Assembly (NCBI GenBank): GCA_002428885.1
Contig: DIYE01000081.1
Coordinates: forward strand, 1-12,391
Direction: 5' to 3'
Origin: Alphaproteobacteria bacterium UBA6062
GTDB taxonomy: Bacteria; Pseudomonadota; Alphaproteobacteria; Sneathiellales; Sneathiellaceae
DNA: 12,391 nt
Shown: piece by piece, positions 6,407 through 12,391 of the stretch
How the letters are laid out: each line of letters starts with the position of its first letter
Position numbering within the stretch: the first letter of the stretch is position 1
The notes under the pieces: model-generated
Databases searched by the model: none
Seen by the model: only the letters and a program-made list of their open reading frames with translations
What the model was told of the DNA's origin: nothing
Made by a program: the position numbers and the translations under genes

Positions 6407-8023
6407 TTACCAGTCACCAATGCCTGGAGAAATGTTTCGGGCAGGACCTCGGCTTCGACTGTGTTGTGCTGGTGGTGGTGCCGCGCGATGTGTGCAATTT
6501 TCCCGGTCACATAAGCGACAGGTAATTCCCACCGGCATTACCGTTCTTGGAGCAGATAAGGCCATACCATCCGTATAAACGAGCCTTCCGGCATGGGCGA
6601 TGTCGCAACCAATGCTGATAGCGTAATGGCGCTTAGGATGTGCATAGCCCAGGCTTGGCTTGGTGACGGTTCTGGCAATGGAAAAAAAGCGGTTTCCATC
6701 CGGCATCTCGGAGATCTGGGTCACGATATTTCCGGGTGTGAGAAGACAGGCATGCACAACCCAGCGCGGACAGGCACTTCCGTAGCGGGGAATGCGCAGG
6801 CCCGACGCACTGAAACGTTTGGAGATATTGCCGGCGATATCCGTTCGGATCAAATGAAAGGGGACACCGCCTTTTTCCGGTTTCTGGAGAGTTGTCAGAC
6901 GATGGCAGATTTGCTCATAGCTGGCACCGAACTGTTGCTGGAGGATCTCAATGTCATATCGGGCTTCCTCTGCGGCTTCAAAGAAAGCGTCATACGGCAG
7001 CAGACACGCGCCGGCAAAGTAGCTGGCTAAGGCGGCAAAGCCTTTTTCGTAAGCAGCTCCTTCTGCGAGATCTGTCCTGGTCAGCAGGGAGGTAAAAACC
7101 GCTTCATATTCCAGACGACCAATCAGCAGTGCGAGATGAAACCGGACGGTTGACGGCGGCAGTGCCTTTGACAACAGAAGATGTCGTTTCTTGCTGTCGA
7201 ACAGGGTTGTCTCTTGTTCGGGCTGTTCTTTACTCGCATAATCAATGCGAACACTGTGATGGTTTGACAGATAGTGTGACAGATCTTCCGTGCTGGGCGG
7301 TTCCGTTCCGGCAAGGCGGGAACAAAGTTCAATCGCTGCTTTTTCGATATCGTCAAAATAGTTATTCCGGGATTGGATAAAGTCCGTAACCGCCTCAATC
7401 GGGGAGAAAGAGGCGTTGGTTTCGGACAGATGATCTCCTCCCATAAAGCCCAGCATTTCATTCACGGTGTCGGTGAGGGCAGAGCTGTCTTTGAGAATGA
7501 TATCCAGAAATTCCTGGCGCTGCGCTGGTTTCAGATCCTCATTGTCATGGATGATTTCCGACAGAGAAAAGATGGAGGTGACCAGAGTCCGCAGCCGAAA
7601 GGAGGAATCCGCCAGAACGGAATCCTGGGAGAGGCGCTCCCGCATATATTGAAGATCCCCGAGCGCGGACTGATAGGCTTTATAGAGACTGACCAACTGC
7701 TCGCATAAATCCGGAAATTCAGATGTTGCCGTCCTGAGAGTAGATTCGGAAATATCCCTGTCTTTAAAAATCGGATCCTGCAGAACTTCGGTCAGTTCCG
7801 CCGCCAGTTGGCCATCCCGCTGGGAAGCGAAGATCAGCGGGTCAACCTTGAGGATTTGGCTGATCCTGAGGAGGAGTGGAACCGTCAGGTCCCGGCGTTC
7901 ATGTTCGATCAGATTGAGGTAACTGGCTGAAATGCCAAGCTCCGCCGCCAGATCCATTTGAGAAATGTTTCTGTCTTTTCTGAGTCGTCTTAACCGGGAT
8001 CCGATATAGGGGTTTTTTGCCAT
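6407..8023 (-). CDS. XRE-type regulator, short-chain fatty acyl regulator family (COG3800, RamB/PrpR-like)
   Basis: The 538-residue product has an N-terminal Cro/C1 helix-turn-helix (about 8-62: ISQMDLAAELGIS, ASYLNLIEHERRDL). It ends with the large C-terminal domain of COG3800 regulators, including the CRLCDRENCTHRAAPP cysteine cluster (502-517) typical of the family. Relatives such as RamB and PrpR control acetate/glyoxylate or propionate metabolism, apparently sensing acyl-CoA-type ligands. In place of the HExxH of related M78 peptidases there is RFHLALLIGRLEYEA (294-308), so no protease activity is expected. Residues about 138-195 look like a histidine-kinase dimerisation domain, and the protein is longer than the roughly 470 residues I expect for relatives. 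ATG at 8023 follows a weak AAAGA. It is divergent from the ABC transporter operon, which it probably controls along with its own gene. Confidence 0.88.
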   Translation of the reverse strand: MAKNPYIGSRLRRLRKDRNISQMDLAAELGISASYLNLIEHERRDLTVPLLLRISQILKVDPLIFASQRDGQLAAELTEVLQDPIFKDRDISESTLRTATSEFPDLCEQLVSLYKAYQSALGDLQYMRERLSQDSVLADSSFRLRTLVTSIFSLSEIIHDNEDLKPAQRQEFLDIILKDSSALTDTVNEMLGFMGGDHLSETNASFSPIEAVTDFIQSRNNYFDDIEKAAIELCSRLAGTEPPSTEDLSHYLSNHHSVRIDYASKEQPEQETTLFDSKKRHLLLSKALPPSTVRFHLALLIGRLEYEAVFTSLLTRTDLAEGAAYEKGFAALASYFAGACLLPYDAFFEAAEEARYDIEILQQQFGASYEQICHRLTTLQKPEKGGVPFHLIRTDIAGNISKRFSASGLRIPRYGSACPRWVVHACLLTPGNIVTQISEMPDGNRFFSIARTVTKPSLGYAHPKRHYAISIGCDIAHAGRLVYTDGMALSAPRTVMPVGITCRLCDRENCTHRAAPPPAQHSRSRGPARNISPGIGDW

Positions 8024-8032
8024 TCTTTACAT

Positions 8033-8048
8033 AAATTTACAAATTTAC
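8033..8048. repeat. tandem 8-bp direct repeat, possible operator
   Basis: AAATTTAC occurs twice head to tail (8033-8040, 8041-8048), and a third TTTAC lies at 8026-8030. Read on the minus strand, this region includes TTTGTAAA, one base off the TTTGCAAA core reported for RamB/PrpR relatives. It lies just downstream of a perfect minus-strand TATAAT (8057 to 8052), where bound regulator could block its own gene. The repeat is seen; the operator role is inferred. Confidence 0.5.
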
Positions 8049-8051
8049 AGA

Positions 8052-8105
8052 ATTATATTTTCAATATTGACATAAAAATCCTATGTAATCCAATGTTTTA
8101 TTGGA
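8052..8105. promoter_or_regulatory. divergent promoter region with short symmetric elements
   Basis: This AT-rich stretch holds a minus-strand -10 match TATAAT (8057 to 8052). It also has a perfect palindrome TCAATATTGA (8061-8070), an inverted repeat ACATA (8070-8074) with TATGT (8082-8086), and an inverted repeat TCCAAT (8089-8094) with ATTGGA (8100-8105). A plus-strand TTGACA (8067-8072) is followed after 16 bases by TCCAAT, a four-of-six -10, which could drive the transporter operon. The -35 for the minus-strand promoter is poor, so activation may be needed. Confidence 0.5.
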
Positions 8106-8218
8106 AAATCTAATGGTCATGTGAAATTTTTACTTTCTATTAATAAATTCAAGGGTCGTGCCGTCTTAAGGGAAACCGGCAAAGGCCGGAAATCGATGGA
8201 TTGATGGGAGGAGAGCAA

Positions 8219-9565
8219 ATGACGAAAGATTTTAAACTCGATTTTTCTCGGCGGGGCTTATTGAAAGCCGGTGCCGCGTCAGGCCTGGTGGCGGCGTCAC
8301 CGGCCTTTTTTATGAGAAATGCCTGGGCTGAGGATTTCCGGAATAACCCGGGCAATGCCGGAGAGGTGAAGCTGGGCTTTAACGTGCCGCAGACAGGCCC
8401 TTATTCCGAAGAAGGAAAAGATGAATTGCGGGCCTTTAAACTGGCCGTCAAGCATCTGAATGGTGAAGGCGATGGCGGAATGCTGAATACCTTCAAGCCG
8501 TCTTCGCTGAAAGGGAACGGAATTCTCGGTAAGAAAGTAACCTTTGCGACTGGTGATACCCAGACGAAATCCGATGCGGCTCGTGCGTCTGCCAAGCGGA
8601 TGATCGAAAAAGAAAAAGTTCTGATGGTATCCGGTGGTTCTTCTTCTGGTGTTGCTGTTGCCGTTCAGTCCTTGTGCCAGGAAGAAGGTATTATCTTCAT
8701 GGCCGGCCTGACCCACTCTAATGATACAACCGGTAAGGACAAGCGCCGCTACGGTTTCCGCCACTTCTTCAATGCCTATATGTCCGGCCGCGCACTGGGA
8801 CCGGTGCTGGAGAAGGAATATGGCAAGGAACGTCGCGCTTATCATCTGACAGCGGATTATAACTGGGGCTGGACCCAGGAAGAATCCATGAAAGATACGA
8901 CGGAAGAGATCGGGTGGCAGACCGTTAATACTGTTAAGACACCTGTAGGAGCCGGTGACTTCTCACAGTATATTACGCCTGTTCTCAATTCTGGAGCCGA
9001 TGTGTTGATCCTGAACCACTATGGTAAGGATATGATCAACTCCCTGACCCAGGCCGTTCAGTTCGGTCTTCGGGACAAGCAGGTCAACGGCAAGAATTTT
9101 GAAATTGTCGTGCCGCTCTTCTCCCGTCTGATGGCGCAGGGTGCAGGCGAAGCGATTAAAGGGATTCTGGGATCCACCAACTGGAACTGGTCCTTGCAGG
9201 ATCCGGGATCGCAAGCCTTCGTGAAATCCTTCGGCGCAGAATACGGCATTCCGCCGTCCATGGCTGCCCATACCTGTTACGTCCAGACATTGCTGTATGC
9301 CAATGCCTGTGAAATGGCCGGTACCTTCTATCCGCCGGAAGTCATCAAATCCCTTGAAGGCTTCAAGTTTGACGGAACCGGTAATGGACCGACCGAATAT
9401 CGTGCAGAAGATCATCAGTGCTTCAAGGATGTGCTGGTTGTGCGTGGTAATGAAAACCCGACGAGCCAGTTTGATCTGTTGAAAGTGATTGAGCAGACAC
9501 CGCGTTCGCAGGTGGAATACGACTGGAAGATCTTTGGTGGTGAACTCGGGCCATACAAAGTCTGA
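8219..9565 (+). CDS. HAAT-family ABC transporter substrate-binding protein, Tat-exported
   Basis: This is the periplasmic binding protein of a branched-chain amino acid-type (LivJ/LivK, COG0683) transporter. The 448-residue product starts with a Tat signal (FSRRGLLKAG at 9-18, cleavage probably after AWA at 37). It continues with the family opening VKLGFNVPQTGPYSEEGKDE, the segment LMVSGGSSSGVAVAVQ (135-150) and ADYNWGWTQEE (212-222). At 448 residues it is longer than classical LivJ/LivK (about 350-370). Tat export suggests folding in the cytoplasm. The ligand is not readable; amino acids, amides, urea or short carboxylates are all known in this superfamily. ATG at 8219 is chosen over TTG 8201 and ATG 8204 because GGGAGGAG (8206-8213) is a strong ribosome site 5 bases upstream. 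It is the first gene of the operon, divergent from the COG3800-type regulator. Confidence 0.93.
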   Translation: MTKDFKLDFSRRGLLKAGAASGLVAASPAFFMRNAWAEDFRNNPGNAGEVKLGFNVPQTGPYSEEGKDELRAFKLAVKHLNGEGDGGMLNTFKPSSLKGNGILGKKVTFATGDTQTKSDAARASAKRMIEKEKVLMVSGGSSSGVAVAVQSLCQEEGIIFMAGLTHSNDTTGKDKRRYGFRHFFNAYMSGRALGPVLEKEYGKERRAYHLTADYNWGWTQEESMKDTTEEIGWQTVNTVKTPVGAGDFSQYITPVLNSGADVLILNHYGKDMINSLTQAVQFGLRDKQVNGKNFEIVVPLFSRLMAQGAGEAIKGILGSTNWNWSLQDPGSQAFVKSFGAEYGIPPSMAAHTCYVQTLLYANACEMAGTFYPPEVIKSLEGFKFDGTGNGPTEYRAEDHQCFKDVLVVRGNENPTSQFDLLKVIEQTPRSQVEYDWKIFGGELGPYKV

Positions 9566-9570
9566 CAGTA

Positions 9571-9622
9571 ACTTGAAGGCGGGTCGGTAATCTGCGGGTT
9601 CCGGCTCGCCCTTTTTTCAAGT
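9571..9622 (+). terminator. intrinsic terminator or attenuator after the binding protein gene
   Basis: A 10-bp stem with two G-U pairs (GGCGGGTCGG at 9578-9587, CCGGCTCGCC at 9601-9610) is followed by C and six T (9612-9617). Outer arms ACTTGAA (9571-9577) and TTCAAGT (9616-9622) can extend the stem. It starts 5 bases after the stop codon. As the permease genes follow in the same direction, it probably stops only part of transcription, giving more binding protein than membrane components. Confidence 0.8.
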
Positions 9623-9630
9623 GACTTCCG

Positions 9631-9650
9631 GGGCCGTTTTAAAACGGCCC
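9631..9650. repeat. perfect 20-bp palindrome between binding protein and permease genes
   Basis: GGGCCGTTTT is followed at once by its exact reverse complement AAAACGGCCC, with no spacer. It lies 8 bases after the terminator hairpin and 24 bases before the permease ATG. In RNA it would form a GC-based hairpin with an AU-rich tip, without a T-run after it. It might protect or cut the transcript, act as a second attenuator hairpin, or be a protein-binding site. The symmetry is certain; the role is unknown. Confidence 0.75.
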
Positions 9651-9673
9651 AATCTCTATAAAGGTATGTAGTG

Positions 9674-10690
9674 ATGGATGCGATTTTCCTTCAGATCCTG
9701 AACGGCCTGGACAAGGGGGCTGCTTATGCCCTGATTGCTCTTGGGCTGACACTTGTTTTCGGCACATTGGGTATTGTGAATTTTGCCCATGGCGCCCTTT
9801 TTATGCTGGGGGCTTTCTGTGCTGTAAGTTTCAACAAGCTATTGACTCTGTCAACGAAGGTTGAAGATACCACCGTGACATTGTTCAAGGCTTTTAAAGA
9901 AAAGCCTTATCTGGAAATCTGGTTTCCGGATGCCGGTCCGGTTCTGATTGATTATGCTATCCCGCTGTCCATTCTGATGGCTATCCCCGTCATGATCCTG
10001 ATCGGTTTCGTGATGGAGAGGGGGCTTATCAAACATTTCTATAAGCGACCACATGCCGAACAGATCCTTGTGACCTTCGGTCTGGCTATTGTCATTCAGG
10101 AAGTTATCAAAGCTTACTTTGGCGCGAACCCAATACCGCAAACAGCGCCGGATATTCTGGCAGGAAGTGCCAGTATCGGCAGTTGGATCGGTTTGGGAGA
10201 AAGCGTCGTTTATCCTTGGTGGCGGCTGGTTTATCTCTGTTTCTCCGGTGTGCTGATATTTGGTGTGTTTGCTTTCCTGCAATTCACCACTTACGGCATG
10301 GTTGTCCGGGCGGGGATGAGAGACCGGGAAACGGTTGGGCTGCTTGGCATTAATATTGAGCGACGCTTCACCATTGTTTTCGCCATTGCGACGGTTGTCG
10401 CAGGCCTTGCCGGTGTCATGTATACCCCCGTCCTGCCTCCCGACTATCACATGGGCATGGATTTCCTTGTTCTGTCCTTCGTTGTTGTTGTGGTTGGGGG
10501 AATGGGCTCCCTTGGCGGGGCTGTGATGGCGGGCTTCCTGCTGGGTGTGGTTCAATCCTTCGCCTCCATGACGGAGGTAAAGGCTGTGCTTCCAGGGATT
10601 GACCAGATCATTATTTATCTGGTTGCTGTTGTAATTCTTCTCACCATGCCCCGTGGCCTGATGGGACGCGCCGGTGTGATGGATGACTGA
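9674..10690 (+). CDS. livH: LivH-type ABC transporter permease
   Basis: This is the first inner-membrane permease of the HAAT transporter, forming the translocation channel with the LivM-type protein. The 338-residue product has many hydrophobic helices and the LivH hallmarks GLTLVFGTLGIVNFAHGALF (24-43), the ATPase-contact loop RAGMRDRETVGLLGIN (212-227) and VVVVGGMGSLGGAVMAGFLL (271-290). It is longer than many LivH proteins (about 290-310) because of a charged insertion near 60-90 (TKVEDTTVTLFKAFKEKPYLE), probably a loop outside the bilayer. ATG at 9674 is preferred to GTG at 9671 because AAGG lies about 9 bases upstream. Its end overlaps the next gene. The symbol reflects family, not proven leucine transport. 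Confidence 0.95.
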   Translation: MDAIFLQILNGLDKGAAYALIALGLTLVFGTLGIVNFAHGALFMLGAFCAVSFNKLLTLSTKVEDTTVTLFKAFKEKPYLEIWFPDAGPVLIDYAIPLSILMAIPVMILIGFVMERGLIKHFYKRPHAEQILVTFGLAIVIQEVIKAYFGANPIPQTAPDILAGSASIGSWIGLGESVVYPWWRLVYLCFSGVLIFGVFAFLQFTTYGMVVRAGMRDRETVGLLGINIERRFTIVFAIATVVAGLAGVMYTPVLPPDYHMGMDFLVLSFVVVVVGGMGSLGGAVMAGFLLGVVQSFASMTEVKAVLPGIDQIIIYLVAVVILLTMPRGLMGRAGVMDD

Positions 10691-11837
10691 GATGAAAAAT
10701 ATTCCTATGAACGATGTGACCCGGTTGCTGATTTTCGCAGCTGTTATCCTCACAATGCCGATCTGGTTGATCCCGCTGGGGGGCGGTTATCCGGATCTGA
10801 TGCAGAAATTTGCGATTTACGGTATTTTCGCCATTGGATTTAATATCCTCTTTGGACTGACCGGATATCTGTCCTTCGGACATGCTGCCTTTCTTGGTGT
10901 CGGTTCCTATGCCGCCGTCTGGTCTTTCAAGCTTTTCACCATGAATGTTATTCCGGCGGTATTGTTCGGGGTTCTGTTTGCCGGGCTGATGGCACTGGTC
11001 ATCGGATTTTTGAGTCTGCGCCGGTCCGGGATTTATTTCTCTATCCTGACCCTGGCCTTTGCTCAGATGTCCTACAATCTGGCTTATTCCGTTCTGACAC
11101 CGATTACCTATGGTGAAACCGGCCTGCAGCTAAGCCAGCAGGATCCGAGGCTTATCGATAATCTGTTTATCGAGGAAGTTTCTACGGGCTTGCCGTCAAC
11201 AACCCTGTTCGGGATGAAGATGAGCGGTTATCCGGGGTTCTATTTCTGTGCGGCCCTCCTGATCCTCTGCTTCTTTATCTCCATGCGGATTTTCCGCTCG
11301 CCTTTCGGTCTGATGCTTAAAGGGATCAAATCCAACCAGAACCGGATGAAATACACAGGTCTGAACACCCGGCCCTATATGCTGACGGCCTTTGTGATCT
11401 CCGGGATGTATGCCGGTCTCGCCGGTTCCCTCCTGGCGATCACCGATCCTCTGGCGGGCGCGGAGAGAATGCAGTGGACGGCGTCCGGTGAGGTGGTTCT
11501 GATGACCATCCTCGGCGGTGTCGGTACCCTGGTTGGCCCCATGCTGGGCGCCGGTCTCATCAAATATTTCGAGAATATTTTCTCTGGCTTTGACAATAAT
11601 GTCCTGACCAGTGCCTTCTCCTTCCTCCCGGATTCCGTGGCAGAGGTCGTCGTGCCGGTTGTCGGATTGTTTGTCGGCGGCGGCTGGCATCTGACGCTGG
11701 GCATTCTGTTCATGATCATTGTTATCTTCCTGCCGGGCGGCATCGTTGAAGGTATTTCGAGACTGACCGCTCTGTTCAGGAAACGGCAGCAATCAATCGG
11801 CGGCAATATGACGCCTCAAGACCAACCGGGTGAGTAA
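10683..11837 (+). CDS. livM: LivM-type ABC transporter permease
   Basis: This is the second permease of the same transporter (384 residues). Family blocks are GLTGYLSFGHAAFLGVGSYA (58-77), the cytoplasmic loop GIKSNQNRMKYTGLN (214-228) that meets the ATPase, GGVGTLVGPMLGAGLI (278-293) and PGGIVEGI (351-358). The segment ITYGETGLQL to DPRLIDNL (141-161) occupies the usual extracytoplasmic loop. Translation is coupled to livH: ATG at 10683 overlaps it by 8 bases. An in-frame ATG at 10692, one base past the livH stop, is an equally plausible start since neither has a strong ribosome site. The last 20 residues are polar and probably cytoplasmic. Confidence 0.95.
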   Translation: MTEMKNIPMNDVTRLLIFAAVILTMPIWLIPLGGGYPDLMQKFAIYGIFAIGFNILFGLTGYLSFGHAAFLGVGSYAAVWSFKLFTMNVIPAVLFGVLFAGLMALVIGFLSLRRSGIYFSILTLAFAQMSYNLAYSVLTPITYGETGLQLSQQDPRLIDNLFIEEVSTGLPSTTLFGMKMSGYPGFYFCAALLILCFFISMRIFRSPFGLMLKGIKSNQNRMKYTGLNTRPYMLTAFVISGMYAGLAGSLLAITDPLAGAERMQWTASGEVVLMTILGGVGTLVGPMLGAGLIKYFENIFSGFDNNVLTSAFSFLPDSVAEVVVPVVGLFVGGGWHLTLGILFMIIVIFLPGGIVEGISRLTALFRKRQQSIGGNMTPQDQPGE

Positions 11838-11848
11838 GGAGTAGCATT

Positions 11849-12391
11849 ATGGATAATCTGGTTCTTCATCTGGACAATATCCACAAGAGTTTTGGTGGTC
11901 TGAAGGCTCTTTCTGACGTCAATTTGCATGTGGAGGAAGGGACCACCCATGCGATCATCGGTCCGAACGGAGCGGGGAAGTCCACATTGCTGAATGTGTG
12001 CGTGGGAAGGTTGAAGCCGGATACCGGGCACGTAACCTTCGATGGTCAGGAATTGACCGGAAGACAGCCCCATGAGATTGCCCAGATCGGGGTCGCCCGC
12101 GTTTTCCAGACACCTGAAATTTTCCCGGAAATGACGCTCCTGGAAAATGTCATGTTGCCGGCCTTTTCCAAGCGTGATGGAGCGTTTCAGTTCAATGCGT
12201 ACAAAGGGCTTGGATCAGAAGCGGAAATCCGGGATGAAGCGGAACATATCCTTGAGGATGTGGGGCTGAAAGAGCAGATGTCGAGTGAGGCCGGTGCCCT
12301 GTCGCGCGGAGACAAGCGGCGGCTGGAACTTGGTATGTGCCTGATCCTTCATCCGCGCCTGCTGTTGCTGGATGAGCCGACCGCAGGCATG
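11849..12391 (+). CDS. livG: LivG-type ABC transporter ATP-binding protein (3' end outside window)
   Basis: This is the first ATPase subunit of the HAAT transporter, present for 181 residues and cut by the window edge just after the Walker B region. It shows the A-loop region SFGGLKAL (14-21), Walker A GPNGAGKST (38-46), the Q-loop in RVFQTPEIFPEMT, the signature LSRGDKRRLELG, and Walker B LLLLDEPTAGM at the edge. The signature has Asp where the usual LSxGQ/E has Gln or Glu. A strong TAAGGAG (11835-11841) overlaps the livM stop and sits 7 bases before the ATG. A second ATPase (LivF-type) would be expected just downstream, outside the window. Confidence 0.96.
   Translation, partial: MDNLVLHLDNIHKSFGGLKALSDVNLHVEEGTTHAIIGPNGAGKSTLLNVCVGRLKPDTGHVTFDGQELTGRQPHEIAQIGVARVFQTPEIFPEMTLLENVMLPAFSKRDGAFQFNAYKGLGSEAEIRDEAEHILEDVGLKEQMSSEAGALSRGDKRRLELGMCLILHPRLLLLDEPTAGM

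Noticed and set aside
5881..6510. Open frame of 209 codons on the minus strand opposite the small secreted protein gene
   Set aside because: The plus-strand gene has a ribosome site and a clear signal peptide. The minus frame has neither and also overlaps the end of the regulator gene.
9851..10753. Long open frame of 300 codons on the minus strand, opposite livH
   Set aside because: It lies wholly opposite livH and the start of livM. Its His/Asn/Gln/Asp-rich composition is what an antisense reading of hydrophobic membrane codons gives. It has no recognisable domain.
1..12391. CRISPR arrays, tRNA or rRNA genes, insertion sequences, phage genes
   Set aside because: I looked for spaced direct repeats, cloverleaf arms, transposase-like proteins and flanking inverted repeats on both strands and saw none that hold up.

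Overview
The window looks like chromosomal DNA from an alphaproteobacterium, probably marine or otherwise free-living. The evidence is the company the genes keep: an OlsB-type ornithine lipid acyltransferase, a Tat-exported PhoX phosphatase, a large RamB/PrpR-like (COG3800) regulator, and a LivHMG-type transporter with a Tat-exported binding protein. This placement is inferred from gene content, not from a marker gene. There are no RNA genes, insertion sequences, phage genes or CRISPR arrays that I can support.

Left part (1-1620): a possible 3' end of an upstream gene, then one monocistronic gene for an unrecognised secreted 428-residue protein, closed by a strong intrinsic terminator. Next (1621-5764) comes what looks like a phosphate-starvation neighbourhood. 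On the minus strand are phoX and, upstream of it, a bacterial-luciferase-like flavin oxidoreductase. Divergent from these on the plus strand is olsB. The intergenic region in front of olsB carries a set of Pho-box heptamers at exact 11-bp spacing. PhoX recovers phosphate from organic esters outside the cytoplasm, and ornithine lipids replace phospholipids when phosphate is short, so the two genes fit one response.

Middle (5765-8023): a small unrecognised secreted protein (plus strand) runs tail to tail, with a single base between stop codons, into the gene for the large COG3800-type regulator. That regulator seems to carry an extra segment resembling a histidine-kinase dimerisation domain without the phospho-accepting histidine.

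Right part (8024-12391): an AT-rich divergent control region full of short symmetric elements separates the regulator from a branched-chain amino acid-type (HAAT family) ABC transporter operon: binding protein, two permeases, and the first ATPase, which is cut by the window edge. A terminator and a perfect 20-bp palindrome lie between the binding protein gene and the first permease gene, a layout suited to making more binding protein than membrane complex. The divergent regulator is the best candidate for controlling the operon. Relatives of it sense short-chain acyl-CoA or carboxylate metabolism, so the substrate may not be an amino acid at all.
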